The notes beneath the pieces were generated by a model. The model had not been told where the DNA came from. It saw only the letters and a list, made by a program, of their open reading frames with translations, and searched no databases. 64,000 nucleotides of DNA, from NCBI GenBank assembly GCA_963281255.1, contig OY725501.1, forward strand, positions 635,882 to 699,881, in the 5' to 3' direction. Below are positions 22,407 to 33,601 of this stretch, piece after piece; within the stretch, counting starts at the first letter, position 1; each line of letters begins with the position of its first letter. This stretch comes from Aphrocallistes beatrix. Lineage: Eukaryota; Porifera; Hexactinellida; Sceptrulophora; Aphrocallistidae. The position numbers and the translations under genes are program-made.

Positions 22407-23536
22407 CTCCATAGGACATTATGCGTGCATCAGGGGCGTCGGAAGGGAAGGGTCAGGGGTAGCAGCTTTTTTCTTAAGACATTGTTCTATTAAATAAAAA
22501 ATTATATTTTGGTTAGAAATAATATTAAAAATGATATTTTGGTTAGAAATATGGACACAGAGTAATTTCATGGGGGGGAGGGGGCGGAGTCAATCATCAT
22601 ATCCCCGCCACATGTCTGAACCATCCCCTAATTTACACCTATGCATGAGTAATTGCGATGGGTCGGATTCAAGATATAGTGCCGAGGTAATTTTTCAAAG
22701 TTGCATTGAATCTTTTGACAGTATTTAATCCCTATATCACAATAGGTTCCGATTGAGAATAATTTAATTAGTGAGACAAAGGTCCAACCTTGAAATTTTA
22801 GCTCAAAATTAAAATGTTGATGGATAGAAGAAAATATCAGAATGATTTCTCTATCGAATTGAAAATGTTTGAATTAGAAGCAGGAGAACTCAAAGTGATA
22901 TCGCGATGCGATCAAAAATCTTAAAAGTAACTTGGACTGCCAATAAAATTACGTCATATGCCCAGATTTCGTTTAATTCACACTTTTTCTTGAAAATCCG
23001 ATATTGAGAAAACATGTTCCTACTTACTTCAATTAATTAATGTTTAATTTTGTAAAGGAGCATATAATTAAAATTCCCTATCTTAGACAGAATAATATGC
23101 TAAAAGTTCTGTACCAACAGTCCGTCCCTCCAAATGCCCTCTTTGAAAGCTTTGTCGACTCCAAATTTCCATTTGATTCGAAAAATTATAAGTGGAGTTT
23201 TTTGAAAATTTCCATCAAAAATCCTTTGCGTCATAATTCGAAGATTATTCAAATTTTGAAAATTGTCCGTGTACAAAACGACGTTGAATTGTTTCCTCTT
23301 TCAAATGACTGTAATAGAATCACACTAAACTACCACCTCTTTTAATTAAGGGGTTTTAAATCACAAATTTTGAGAAACCTTTTACTATAAAACATCACAA
23401 ATCGTTTAATGCCATCTGAAAGAAACAATTCTACTTCGAATGGCAATCAAAAATTCAATACTTTTAGAATAGCATTTGTTAGGAATATTTGAGGCCACAA
23501 TTTTTATAAAAAATTTTCTGGATAATTGAGTGAGTA
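22407..23536. other. no gene seen
   Basis: A hAT-like terminus (CAGGGGCGTCGGAAGGG) occurs near 22430 without a clear partner. A 101-codon ORF at 23040-23345 has no recognisable features and AT-driven composition. Confidence 0.35.
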
Positions 23537-23603
23537 CTCTAGGGGTCCGAATAAACGGGGCCCCCAGCTTATTCCAACCCACCGTTTATTCGGACCCCTA
23601 GAG
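23537..23603. mobile_element. 67-bp TA-flanked hairpin element
   Basis: Perfect 21-bp arms (CTCTAGGGGTCCGAATAAAC-G and its reverse complement) around a 25-bp GC-rich loop, TA on both sides (23535-23536, 23604-23605). Confidence 0.8.
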
Positions 23604-23875
23604 TAGGCATTACGGGTCAATAAAGAAAGATTAGAGACTTGATTAAGGTGGACAACTCCTTAAAAATTTGAATCTCGTCCGCTGTCCTACAATCCCTTCT
23701 ACCAGAACCGTTGGCACGTCTTGAGGGGCTGAACATGCGAACATGTATTCCTAAGGAGAGAGCCTTTGTCTCTGCACGCGACGCTTCAAGACACTGGCTC
23801 TTCAGTGGGGAGCAGGAGCTTTTGCTTGCTGACGACTCCAGAATCGTATTATGTCAATTCATCCTTAATCTACAT

Positions 23876-24229
23876 CAGTGGTGGGCAACTTGGGGCCCAC
23901 GGGTTATTTGGGGCAGCGAAACTAAATTTGATTGCCCAAAACTCTTTTCAAGCACTCATAGGTGCGCGTGTATGGTGTAAAATCTAAAATGGGCCCGCCT
24001 AATTGAGTGTGAAATTGATGCTAAATATCATAAAATTTTCTATAATCATTATATGATGATTCAATTTATTTTACCTAGTTATTTTTTGCTTCAATAAGTA
24101 TAATTTTAGTTGTTACATTGCTTCCATATAGCTTTCTAATGTCAGTTCTGGCTACGGCCATGATGATATGACCGTAACAAGAACTAACATATTTGGGGCC
24201 CACTTAAGGATTAAGGTTGCCCGCCACTG
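23876..24229. mobile_element. hAT MITE, 354 bp
   Basis: CAGTGGTGGGCAACTTGGGG and AAGGTTGCCCGCCACTG ends. The flanking octamers ATCTACAT / ATCTAGAC match at six of eight positions. A partial copy begins at 12844. Confidence 0.85.
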
Positions 24230-24239
24230 ATCTAGACTG

Positions 24240-25199
24240 ACAACCCACCGGACGGAACCGGTACGATGACATGTCTATACCATAAAATAGTCAACAATAT
24301 TCTTAATCGCGAAATTACAATTCAAGCACCGTACGGGAGGGGAGGTACACTGATTTTAGAATTCTTCATTAAACTTTATATCTGTTTAATTTAATCTACA
24401 TTTTAGTTTTACTTTTAGCTTTTTCTTCTTTATGGGTGAGAAAATTGATATTCACAAATCCCAATTGATCTGAAAAGAATTAATTAGTCAATTCGATACT
24501 TCTTCTGATCTAGTATGTATGCACTCCAGATCATATAAAAGGACTAATATTTCAGAATTCATCATAAACCCAGTATTTTATTGAATCGCTAAACTGACAG
24601 AATTGTTATTATCCATTTGCGTAACTGAGATTTCAAGTGAGTTTATAGAACTAGAAAAAATTATATTTTATTTGAACATACTGCATCTTTGAATTATTTT
24701 TTTATATGATTTTAAACTAATTATGACACTTTAATTGTTTTTCCATCCCGGATTATTGAAGAGAATTGATATGTAGGAAGAACTGAATTTAAATTTGGGG
24801 AATATTATGTATAAAATTATAATATTAATCGTGATTTTTTAAATTTCTGTAAATTTGCATGGGTTATTATTTTTAAGTGATGTTATTAAGTAACCAATAA
24901 CTATGCACCATGAATTATACTATATACTGAAAAGATGTTTATGCAAATTTCCTTTATATTTATGAAATAATTTGAATCATTAGTTTCATTGAAGGACTCT
25001 TTTTAAACTAAAATCTCTTTTATAAACAGGTAGAAAATAGTGCTAATAATTCATAATTTCCGGGCGACCATTTGAGGATTTTGATTATTTAGTACCATGG
25101 ATCTTTTGCCTAAGGTATGCAAAAGAGTGTTTTTAGCAGATAACAGTTGTAATGAAACCTAGGATATACATATACTGTGAATTAAGATTAAATCACGGT
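24240..25199. other. no gene seen
   Basis: Very AT-rich; no ORF, termini or repeats recognised. It could include an untranslated upstream exon of the NLR gene, but nothing marks one. Confidence 0.35.
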
Positions 25200-25412
25200 C
25201 ATACATGCCAACTTCTGAGCGAGAAAATAGGATATATGTAATATTCTGGCATGGACATTGAGTTATTTAGCGGGACATAGTATATTTGTATTAGTTCTCC
25301 ACACTGAAAATCGGGATAATTCCACTTTTTGGAACGTTTTCGTGAAAAATTACTTTCAACATATGTCCGAGAAACAGGCCGTCACACCAAAAGCAGAACT
25401 GTTGGAAGTATG
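25200..25412. mobile_element. MITE with CATACATGCCAAC ends (diverged)
   Basis: CATACATGCCAACTTC at the left and CTGTTGGAAGTATGCACG at the right, with a GCGGGACAT unit inside, as in 4409-4622. Older copy. Confidence 0.6.
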
Positions 25413-26040
25413 CACGTGTAGATTTCGAAATGTAAAAATTGCTTAAAAAGCACATTTTAGGACAAAAATGAGGTAGAAATTTGTAGTTTTACACCAAAGA
25501 TCCCATTAAGCACCCTTTAGCGGCATTTCACATATAATGCCCACTTGGCTCAAAAACTTTGAACAAAGTCTTCTGAATCAAATTTTTGCAAATTTTCCAG
25601 CCTCGGTCGCAGCATAAGATACTCATTAATCAGAGAATATCCCAGCTCAAAAATACGCCTCGTTGTCTCCTCTACAAAGCGACAGGTTTCCTTTTTGAAA
25701 AATGCTTTTTAAGGTAGTCATGACGCTTTATTGACTCAAAAAGAGTTTTGTGGTAACCTTTGACTTTAATAATCGTCATAATCACTTTAATAGTATTTTT
25801 TTCAAAATCAGAACTAGTCAATTTGTTGAAGAGACAACGGTGCGTCTTTTTGAGCAAGGAAACTTTTTGAAATAATAAATTCCTTTCGAGTGTGCTGCAA
25901 CCAAGGATTTGAGGTAATTTTGTGATTTGAAGTTATTAAGCCAGGGGGGGCATTTAAGTCCAGAAACGCCTCCAAAGGGGGGTTGGTACAAAATTACAAA
26001 TTTCAACCAATCCCATCCGAAGTAGCATTTTTTAGACTTT
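25413..26040. other. no gene seen
   Basis: Two overlapping minus-strand open frames (25672-26165) show no domain; the second runs into the repeat at 26041. No gene supported. Confidence 0.4.
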
Positions 26041-26553
26041 TGTATATCTGTAACGAATTGATTGAAGAAACTGCCGGGCGCAGAAAGCTGATTTTTGGCA
26101 TGTGCGAGTCTTTTGGCTATGGCTCCAGTAAGTTCTGAGCTCAGACGAAAATGTCGACTCATCATGGAATTATGACGTCATTGTCACATTTTTAAAAGTT
26201 AAGCAACACAGTTATTCGAGCATAACTCAGCCATTATAGGAGATAGATGGTTGAAATTTTAATAGAATATGTATACTAACACGTCTCACATATGATGCAA
26301 CTATCATCAAAAAATGATGACTCATCACTTTGTTATGACGTCATCTTTACGCATCAAAAATTTTAAAAATTGACAAATTTGGTGTTTTTTCGAGTGATAT
26401 CGATTTTAAATCTAAGATGGACATATTTAGAGATGATATCTCCCTTATAATTAACCGATGTCACCTCCAGGCGACCGAAGAAATCCTCCGGCGGACACGA
26501 AGTGTCCGCCAGCCGCGCAGCGCAAGCAAGCGAAGCGCGCTTGTAACCATTAA
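26041..26553 (+). mobile_element. Helentron-like (HINE/pearl-like) repeat, ~510 bp
   Basis: Head ATCTGTAACGAATTGATTGA, then GGCTATGGCTCCAG, CTGAGCTCAGACGAAAATG, TTATGACGTCAT, and a GC-rich tail with nested palindromes (GGCGGACACGAAGTGTCCGCC, then GCGCAAGCAAGCGAAGCGCG) ending in CTTGTA. Non-coding, and repeated many times in this window. A 3' hairpin, short-repeat heads in sister copies and the lack of a target duplication point to non-autonomous Helentrons, but that is inference. It ends about 90 bp upstream of the NLR start codon. Confidence 0.75.
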
Positions 26554-26619
26554 ATTGTATAGAATTATTATAACCATGCACCATGGATAATACACTGTAA
26601 TCTCTTATCTAAATATATT

Positions 26620-26642
26620 ATTTTCTAGATTTTTTCAGTGAA
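26620..26642 (+). promoter_or_regulatory. splice acceptor just before the NLR start codon
   Basis: A pyrimidine-rich run ending ATTTTTTCAG lies three bases before the ATG at 26643 (an alternative CTAG is 10 bases earlier). It implies a non-coding first exon upstream of or inside the adjacent repeat. Confidence 0.5.
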
Positions 26643-29600
26643 ATGACATCTTCAAGTGACGTATCAAGCGCAATAAACACTTTGCGAGAAAGATTGTCAG
26701 CAGAAGACATTGTAAAGCTATCCAACTTCCTCATGGTTCCAAGTGGACTTTGTGAAGGTAAAGATCCAATCAAGTTCTTACGAAAAATTTCCAAATGGAG
26801 TGGTTTCAATTCCTCCAAATTCCTCACTGGTCTTCGAGCCATTCAACCAACGCTTGTTGATTCGGCCAAACAAATTCCATGGCTTTCTACCCGCAGCGAA
26901 ACGAAAGAACAAAATAAAACAGACATGTCTCGTTTTGTTGAAATTGTACGAGACGGACTCACCATTCTTAATTGGACCGACATCCTTCTAAGTCACGACA
27001 TAGATCTGGAAGAAGGAACTGATCGTAGCGAAATAATGCGAATTTGTTTCCATCGTGAGATTATCTCCACTAATCTCTCTTCATTTATTGGACAAGTTAG
27101 AGCCATTAAACGCGATGACATAGCAAGTCAATTGGTCTCATACGGAGAGTTATTCGCTAAAATGGATTCAGAAGAATTTGTAAACGAATTTCTAAGAACT
27201 CTAACAGAGAATCCTAAAGTGATTGAAATGTGGCGCAATCAGCTGAGTGAGTTTACTTCCGGTGCCTTTGATAAAATAGAGCCAATCCTAGGAAGCTCTC
27301 AAACTCTCCCATTAGAAGAAATATACACGCCTCTTACCATTGTTAAATATAATCCTGAAATCCAAAAGGAACAAGAGAGTGGAAAAACCGAGATAGACTT
27401 GCTCAGGCAAATGTACGAGGAAGGAATAAAAAATCAAGATTTCCTCGAAATGGTCAAGGAATCCAAATCCGAAGAAAATAAGGCCTGGATCCTAATAGGA
27501 AATCCTGGCTCCGGAAAAACCTGGCTTTGCAATCGCATTGCTTTGTTGTACGGACACGGCTACCTCTTCCAATACCAATTCGCCATCTCCATCCCATGCC
27601 GGAATCAGGAATGGCACGATCAGGAGGAGACCAGGAATACGAAAGGCCACAAAATCACGAGTCAGTCCCTACAGGACTGGCTGTTATTGGGAATGCCATT
27701 AGGCACTGATTGGGCTGAAAAGCTGGCAGAGCATCTCGTGAAGACAGAAGGAGAAGGTCTTCTCATCATCATCGATAGTGTGGACGAATTCACAAAGAAT
27801 GTCCCCATCGATAGCACCATCCTGTCCGCACTCCTCCTCCGACGTGCACTCAGGAACTCTACTCTCCTTGTCACCAGCCGTCCTGCAGCCTGGAATCAGG
27901 CATCCACTAAGCTCTCCGGCCTCCAGATCGACCAGTACTACCAAGTGCTAGGGTTCAGCCCAGACGACAGAGACGCGTACATCGCTAAACGCCTCGATCT
28001 GAGGAGACAGAAACTATTCCAAAAGATGATAGACCTGCACGAAGAGATAGCATTGCTCTGCCTCGTACCAGTGAACGCTTCTCTATTCACTGCCCTATTT
28101 CTGCTATCAGATGACGTGACAGCCAATACTCTAACTGAGCTATACACCTTCCTCTTCCACTACCTGATTAAGCGACAACTGACACGTATGAGACTGACAG
28201 AGTACGCTAAAGCTGAAAAGCTATTCGAACTTCACAAAGATGTTCTCCAGTGCCTCTACTCCATTGGAGAAGTTGCGTACTTAGGTGTGTCAGCTCGAGA
28301 GCTCACCTCCACGGCTCACATTCCTCTCAGTATCCAAGGAGAGAAGGTGCAAGATAGCGAGTGTCTCGGACTGGTCCAAGTCCACATCAAGGAGACTACC
28401 CCCGGTGTGAAGACTGAAGTATGGTGCTTTTCCCACCTGACTCTTCAAGAGTTCACAGCTGCTCTCTACCTCTACTCCATTCCCTGGACGGAGCTGTGCT
28501 TACTGACTCGATACATCGTCAGTACTCGAGAGGTGTTCAATATGTACCGTATGGTGCTACGTTTCAGTTGTGGACTGTTGTGTGATGATGCTGCTTCCCT
28601 CATCAATATCGTGTTCCGATACCATCTCGTGAAGCCAGTTCCATACAATGATATGCCACTCAAATACCAGTTGTATTATGATCGCGATAGTACTTTAAAC
28701 AGTGTATCAGACTGGTACGAATTCACGACACAATTCGCATCTCTATCCACGTTAATAGCAGAAAGCCACATGACACTTCTCTATAAACACACCAGCCAAT
28801 TCCTACGGGACAATCTCTACTTCTATTTCATGGAAACCGTCCCATTAAATGAATGGAACAACTTTGTGACTTCTCTCTCACAAGTTGGCAGGACCATCCA
28901 GGTTATTTATATTGATTTGGAGTGCTTCACTCCTGAACAGTTACAGACACTGCTACAGCAGCTCTCTTCATGTTCTGTACGCTACTTAGCTCTGTTCTAC
29001 CATCAAGGAATGGATTCAGATAAACTCGAGTCTATCTGTGACGTCATCACTCAGTCTCCTCCTCTTAATACCAAACTCTCTATTGAAGTAAATCTTGACG
29101 AACTAACAGAGGAAAATCCATTAATGAATGTAATCAATTCAACTAACCAAATAATCAGCAGTATGCGCCTATTCCTTGTAGAATTATCTGAAAACGTGCT
29201 CAAGAGAATTTTCAATAGAATAACTTCTCTTCAATGCTTAGACTTCTCTCCCCGCTATTCTACACAAGAACGAGACACTAGTCTATTACTGCAGAGACTG
29301 TCTACAGCTACTCAGCTACAAGCGTTTAACTTCGAACGTGACTCTCTCCCTGAGGAACTACAACGAGACATCACATCTGCTACCAGCAAGCTGACCACGT
29401 TAAGAGAAATATCTTGTATTAATATGGAACTCAGCTACTCTATCCTACCTCAGATACAGAGACTGTCTCAGCTGACCTATTTGAATATTAATCCTGGATA
29501 TGACTCTGAATTCCTCTCCCAGGACTCAGATAATCTCCTACAGCTGGTAGACAGGAACAGAGACTCTCTAAAGGGATTGAAACTCGATCGTCTCCAACAG

Positions 29601-30011
29601 ATAGAATTACAGAGCTTAACTCCTCTACTAGACTCTCTAAATACCTGCACAGCTCTGTTAGAACTTAGACTATGGTACTCTGAGTTTACTGCTCCAATCC
29701 TAACTCCACACACGTTAACACTACCACTCTCCATAGTCGTACTGGATATTTCTTCTATCAAGTTAGAAGACTCAGGTCTGTTAGAGTTGTGTAACATCTT
29801 AGCTTATCATCCTGCTATGAGGAGATTGGTAGTATATGAGTGTAGCTTAACATCTGTATCCTGTGAATACCTCTGCTACCTCATCCCAACACTCAGACAC
29901 CTGAGAGAACTGTTTGTAGATGAAAAAGAACTAAGTCAACCTGAAGATGCACCATTAAACAAACTCAAACAAACTGCTACTCGCTATTCTGTAGAACTGA
30001 AATTGTTGTAA
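26643..30011 (+). CDS. NLR: death-fold-like, NACHT, LRR protein, 1122 aa
   Basis: Intronless, intact, ATG-started. Residues 1-~90 form a helical domain (RERLSAEDIVKLSNFL, ...KWSGFNSSKFL, ...IPWL) resembling a death-effector-type fold. A second helical block runs to ~215. The NACHT core has Walker A GNPGSGKT (286-293), Walker B GLLIIIDSVDEF (372-383) and a sensor LLVTSRP with Arg413. The HD2 hallmark FSHLTLQEFTAALYL starts at 596. From ~790 to the end are leucine-rich repeats, best seen in LEDSGLLELCNILAYHPAMR. All ATPase residues expected of a working STAND switch are present. In animals such proteins sense microbial or danger signals in the cytosol and oligomerise through the N-terminal domain. 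The gene is richer in GC than its flanks, and one or more non-coding 5' exons are likely. Family certain; ligand and partners unknown. Confidence 0.95.
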   Translation: MTSSSDVSSAINTLRERLSAEDIVKLSNFLMVPSGLCEGKDPIKFLRKISKWSGFNSSKFLTGLRAIQPTLVDSAKQIPWLSTRSETKEQNKTDMSRFVEIVRDGLTILNWTDILLSHDIDLEEGTDRSEIMRICFHREIISTNLSSFIGQVRAIKRDDIASQLVSYGELFAKMDSEEFVNEFLRTLTENPKVIEMWRNQLSEFTSGAFDKIEPILGSSQTLPLEEIYTPLTIVKYNPEIQKEQESGKTEIDLLRQMYEEGIKNQDFLEMVKESKSEENKAWILIGNPGSGKTWLCNRIALLYGHGYLFQYQFAISIPCRNQEWHDQEETRNTKGHKITSQSLQDWLLLGMPLGTDWAEKLAEHLVKTEGEGLLIIIDSVDEFTKNVPIDSTILSALLLRRALRNSTLLVTSRPAAWNQASTKLSGLQIDQYYQVLGFSPDDRDAYIAKRLDLRRQKLFQKMIDLHEEIALLCLVPVNASLFTALFLLSDDVTANTLTELYTFLFHYLIKRQLTRMRLTEYAKAEKLFELHKDVLQCLYSIGEVAYLGVSARELTSTAHIPLSIQGEKVQDSECLGLVQVHIKETTPGVKTEVWCFSHLTLQEFTAALYLYSIPWTELCLLTRYIVSTREVFNMYRMVLRFSCGLLCDDAASLINIVFRYHLVKPVPYNDMPLKYQLYYDRDSTLNSVSDWYEFTTQFASLSTLIAESHMTLLYKHTSQFLRDNLYFYFMETVPLNEWNNFVTSLSQVGRTIQVIYIDLECFTPEQLQTLLQQLSSCSVRYLALFYHQGMDSDKLESICDVITQSPPLNTKLSIEVNLDELTEENPLMNVINSTNQIISSMRLFLVELSENVLKRIFNRITSLQCLDFSPRYSTQERDTSLLLQRLSTATQLQAFNFERDSLPEELQRDITSATSKLTTLREISCINMELSYSILPQIQRLSQLTYLNINPGYDSEFLSQDSDNLLQLVDRNRDSLKGLKLDRLQQIELQSLTPLLDSLNTCTALLELRLWYSEFTAPILTPHTLTLPLSIVVLDISSIKLEDSGLLELCNILAYHPAMRRLVVYECSLTSVSCEYLCYLIPTLRHLRELFVDEKELSQPEDAPLNKLKQTATRYSVELKLL

Positions 30012-30704
30012 CCCTGAGACAAATCTAATTATTTAGATCTCCATAGATGCACATGTATTATATTGTTTTTGATAAGAATGTTTAGACTGAATGGATTTAC
30101 TATTAATTTGTGAATCAACTCTGATCTGTTTACCAATACTGTTATAATTCCCTGATTTCGATGTTCTGATTAATTAAAAATACAAATGCGTAGGTGTCAC
30201 AATTATGTTTAATAATTTGAAAATTTAAGCGAAATTACTGCTAAATTCATGAAAAAAAAATTAATTCACCATTGAATTTTCTTAAAATATTTTTTTGTAA
30301 ATTTAATACCCCGTATATGGTTTCCCTCTCTTGTGAATCAACAGACATAAATGGAATTCACTACCGTACTCTAGAGAAATGCAAGCATAGTCAACTCATT
30401 ATTTCGAGATTCTTCATCGATATAAAGGAATTCTGGATTTCGACATCCATGCACAGTAAGTTCCTGGAGACATATTGCACACCTTTGCCTCTGCTCCCAT
30501 GGCGACATCACTGATACCAATATTTAACCAATAACCAATTGCGATTCGTTTTGAAAATTAAGATCGCAATCTGGATCTGATTGGATATTTTTTATTTTCC
30601 ATCTCTATTCTTCCTCATTTGTTATTCAGGAATTCATTTAGATGAATAACTTGTGTCTCCTCCATAAGCTTTCATCTTTATTTGTTTCATGATTTCGTAA
30701 TTTA
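30012..30704. other. 3' flank of the NLR gene
   Basis: No element recognised. AATTAAAAATAC near 30170 could serve as a weak polyadenylation context. The 80-codon ORF at 30272 shows no domain. Confidence 0.35.
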
Positions 30705-30712
30705 ACTACGGT

Positions 30713-30850
30713 AGAGTTTGCCTACTAACAACATTATTGCTATTGACACTTTTCAAGTTCCAAGTAGAGATTTGTATTAATTCTATTCCCTTAGTTATTA
30801 GCAACTTCGCTTATAGCAATCTTCTCATTAACAAAATCTGACTTGCTAAT
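30713..30850. mobile_element. degraded pogo-like MITE
   Basis: GTAGAGTTTGCCTACTAACAAC and later TTGCTAATAC resemble the MITE at 10456-10719. The right terminus is lost. Confidence 0.45.
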
Positions 30851-30854
30851 ACAT

Positions 30855-31138
30855 TACACACTCCCTAATCCGAGCAGTTCTGTGCTACTGATCTTAAAAG
30901 ATATTTCAGATTAGTGAATTTGTTCTGATTAGTGAAATAATGCTAATTCAATGGAATATGAACCATAATACTAAATTTGTATTGTTAGAATATTAAGGAT
31001 ATTATTTTATTATGTTTGCTTTTTTAACGAAGTTTCTCAATTTTACTGAAAGATTTAGAATTTGATTAAAAGTATAGAGGCAAATAATATTATATTTTGG
31101 GTTCGGATAGTTATAATGAAGTGTTCGGATTAGAAGGC
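30855..31138. mobile_element. TA-type MITE (family of 32771-33067)
   Basis: CACACTCCCTAATCCGAGC at the left, GTTCGGATTAGAAGGCTG at the right, next to TA. The interior matches 32771-33067 (TTGTATTGTTAGAATATTAA...). Confidence 0.75.
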
Positions 31139-31204
31139 TGTACTATAATATGTTAATTCCACTGTACATATTTTGATATAAAATTGTACTCTTTTCCAGA
31201 TGTT

Positions 31205-31320
31205 CAATTTCATTTCGAATTATATGGTGGAATGTCCAACATGTGGAAGATGGTTTCATAAGCTTGTGTAGGGCTACCGGACACGAAGAAAGCGGTGAAT
31301 ATATTCATTTGTCATTCTTT
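31205..31320 (+). pseudogene. PHD-finger-like fragment
   Basis: The plus strand reads VECPTCGRWFHKL, then after a one-base shift CVGLPDTKKAVNIFIC. This spacing of C-x2-C...W-x-H...C...C resembles a PHD finger of the kind fused to transposases. It is out of frame and isolated. Confidence 0.35.
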
Positions 31321-31325
31321 TAAAG

Positions 31326-31897
31326 TTAGAGTTTAGTATCGAAGAAAAATAATATTTGTATTGAAAAGCTTACAAATATAGATTCATTCATTGGTGAATT
31401 CTCACAGTAGTTTAATTTCCATATTTTCTCAAACGTGCAAAAAAGTCTAACATTATAGAATACATTTTCCACCTTCATGGAAGAAATTTGTGTAGATATT
31501 CGTCTCAAGACGGAGAACAGCTGTTCATGGACATTGATTGCGTCACAATTAACTGATTTCATTGTAGAAGAGATGTCACAGCTATGATTCACTGAATGGA
31601 AACGATAAATGTGGAATGTTATTTTTCTATGATTTCTGTAAAATGTAATAAAATGCATTAATTGAATTTTAGACTCGATCGTTAACTAAACTACAAAATG
31701 TTTGGAGATGTTTTATTGTCATTGCATCTGAAATGTAAACCCTTTCTATCATTGGAACCGGTGTATACTGATGAATTTCATCAAATTCAAAACATGCATC
31801 TGGCAGCTGTTTGCTTGTACTCATTGTTACTCCGTCCATGATAATTACTTCAGCATTGTGTTTGCAAACTGAACAAGTGGAACTAGCTTCATTCAGG
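31326..31897 (-). pseudogene. KDZ-like transposase relic
   Basis: Two minus-strand pieces. The upstream one (from ~31897) reads CSVCKHNAEVIIMDGVTMS..., matching the 'C-x2-C...vi.DG' core preceding the last catalytic part of Kyakuja/Dileera/Zisupton transposases. The downstream one (31658-31326) reads NCDAINVHEQLFSVLRRIS, matching their 'N...EQ.FS.LRR' C-terminus, where the final acidic residue lies. Stops separate them. The assignment rests on motif memory only. Confidence 0.5.
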
Positions 31898-32233
31898 CTA
31901 ATAGAAATATAAAATTTTGAGACTGTAGAATAATCTAATTCATTCTTCTAATTGCTGTTCCAAATTGGTCAAAATAAATTTTTTTTTCCTTTTTTTTTCT
32001 GTTTGCAGAGTAGAATGCAAGTAGCAACCGGATTTGGAGTGATCTGGTTGGGACAAAAAAACTGTCCGGTTGAAATCAGTCTAACCGCACAAAATGACCC
32101 TCTGGGATCAAATTAGTCAAAAGTGAACCAACCAACCATTCGGCAGTTGTTCTGTATTACACCATGACTTTTATGTCTAAATGTATATAGGATCAGCGGT
32201 ATTTTATTTATATGCTATATCTTTAATCTCTAG
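31898..32233. other. intron or flank upstream of the transmembrane exon
   Basis: Contains a poly-T/C tract (31977-32000) and a GAGTGATCTGGTTG... motif that reappears near 35258. No coding exon recognised, so upstream ectodomain exons of the receptor are not visible here. Confidence 0.35.
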
Positions 32234-32367
32234 AAACACACATAATCGCCATTTCTGTGATGGGAGTTCTTGTAGCGTTTGTGATCATTATTGCAATAAA
32301 CATTTTAGTACTCGGTTGTTTCATCTGTTTTGGAAAAGGAAAGAAGAAGAATCCTAGAAATAAACAG
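32234..32367 (+). CDS. transmembrane exon of a receptor-type protein (orphan)
   Basis: A 134-bp open segment between a strong acceptor (CTTTAATCTCTAG) and a donor (AACAG-GTAATT). It starts in phase 1, like the exons of the minus-strand receptor, and ends in phase 0. It encodes a hydrophobic helix (MGVLVAFVIIIAINILVLGC) followed by a basic stop-transfer KGKKKNPRNKQ: a type I membrane anchor. No exons for the ectodomain are recognisable upstream, so it may be the remains of a duplicated receptor gene or the 3' end of one whose front has been lost to repeats. The tail exon is probably 35081-35191. Confidence 0.6.
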
Positions 32368-32770
32368 GTAATTTATAAATAAGGATATAATTTCCTGTTT
32401 GACATGTATATACAGATACTCTCGTTACGAACACGGATTAGAAACGTAATTCCAGATAAGTAGTACACTTTAGATCTGTACTTGAAAGTTAGACAAATAA
32501 CTGCGGTTAATACGAATTCTTGGTTAAATAATGATCCAAACAAAACACAGATAAGCTGACTGTCTTGACACCAGAGAATAAGATAGATTATAGGCGAGAT
32601 ATCGCGCTTTTTCACACTTCTATTGAATTTTCACGTATGTCTCGTTTTATGGATTCCATGTACAGGGTGTCTCAAAATTTTTTAATCCCATTGTTTCTCT
32701 ACAACTGATAAATTCCCTGATAATCCAAGAATTTTGAGAGTTAGCAAAATGGCACCATTATTAATCAGTA

Positions 32771-33067
32771 CACCCTCGCTAATCCGAACAGCTCTGTTCC
32801 AATGATCGAAAAAATCGTTCGGATTAGTGAATTTGTTCCGATTAGAGAAATAACACTAATTCAATAGGGCATTAATTATAATAAATTTGTATTGTTAGAA
32901 TATTAAGGATATTATTTCGCTATTTAACGAGGTTTCTCAATCTTAATGATAAATTTAAGTTTATAAACGTTTATTTAAAGCATAGAGACGAATAAAATTG
33001 TATTTTGGGTGTTCGGATTTTAAGAATGAAGTGTTCGGATTAGCGAGGGTTCGGATTGGCGAGGGTG
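32771..33067. mobile_element. TA-type MITE, 297 bp
   Basis: CACCCTCGCTAATCCGAAC and GGTTCGGATTGGCGAGGGTG ends, TA on both sides (32769-32770, 33068-33069). Confidence 0.88.
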
Positions 33068-33423
33068 TACTGTATATAAGATATACATACTTCCTCTGAA
33101 ACTAATAGGATAATATTCTGTTTCTGTCATCCTTATTTACTATTTCTGAATTTCGAGGCTGGAACTACAAGTTCTAGAATATTGTGTAGATTGCGTATTT
33201 ATCAGTAGAAATGCACGAGTATAATGGATACGACAGTACTGACAGGCGAGAATATTATACATAACAATGTTTCATTTCTGTCGTCCCGTTATGACCAACC
33301 TCCTGGATACTGACTTGCCTTTCAATAACTGAACTCTCCGATTGGTCAGAGTACTGGCATGAATGCTTGAACCGTCGGGAGGTCGACAACCAAGACTACT
33401 GTACGTCCTCGGGTCCAAAGAAA

Positions 33424-33601
33424 CCATGGGGCTACGGTGTTGAATTTCGCGGGACATGGCGGGACGCAATGGAAAAGCATTATACTACATACAATCTAAA
33501 AAGCGGGGCATAATGGAAAATTTCATGCAAAAACGGGACACTCATGAAATTTAACTCAATAGAGGAGTAAAAAAAAGAGGGACGTATGGCATGTATGTTA
33601 A
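33424..33601. mobile_element. partial MITE (interior of the 4409-4622 family)
   Basis: GTTGAATTTCGCGGGACATG, AAAAGCGGGGCATA and AACGGGACACTCATG follow the order of 4409-4622. Left terminus lost, right end near TGGCATGTATG. Confidence 0.7.

Noticed and set aside
23040-23345. 101-codon plus-strand ORF
   Set aside because: No recognisable domain, signal or repeat of itself; Phe/Lys/Asn-rich as in AT-rich noise.
25672-26165. Minus-strand open frames upstream of the NLR
   Set aside because: The second runs into a repeat shared with other loci, and neither shows a domain.
32663-32700. Isolated CAGGGTGTCTCAAAATT next to TA
   Set aside because: Looks like one end of a TA-type MITE, but no inverted partner was found nearby.
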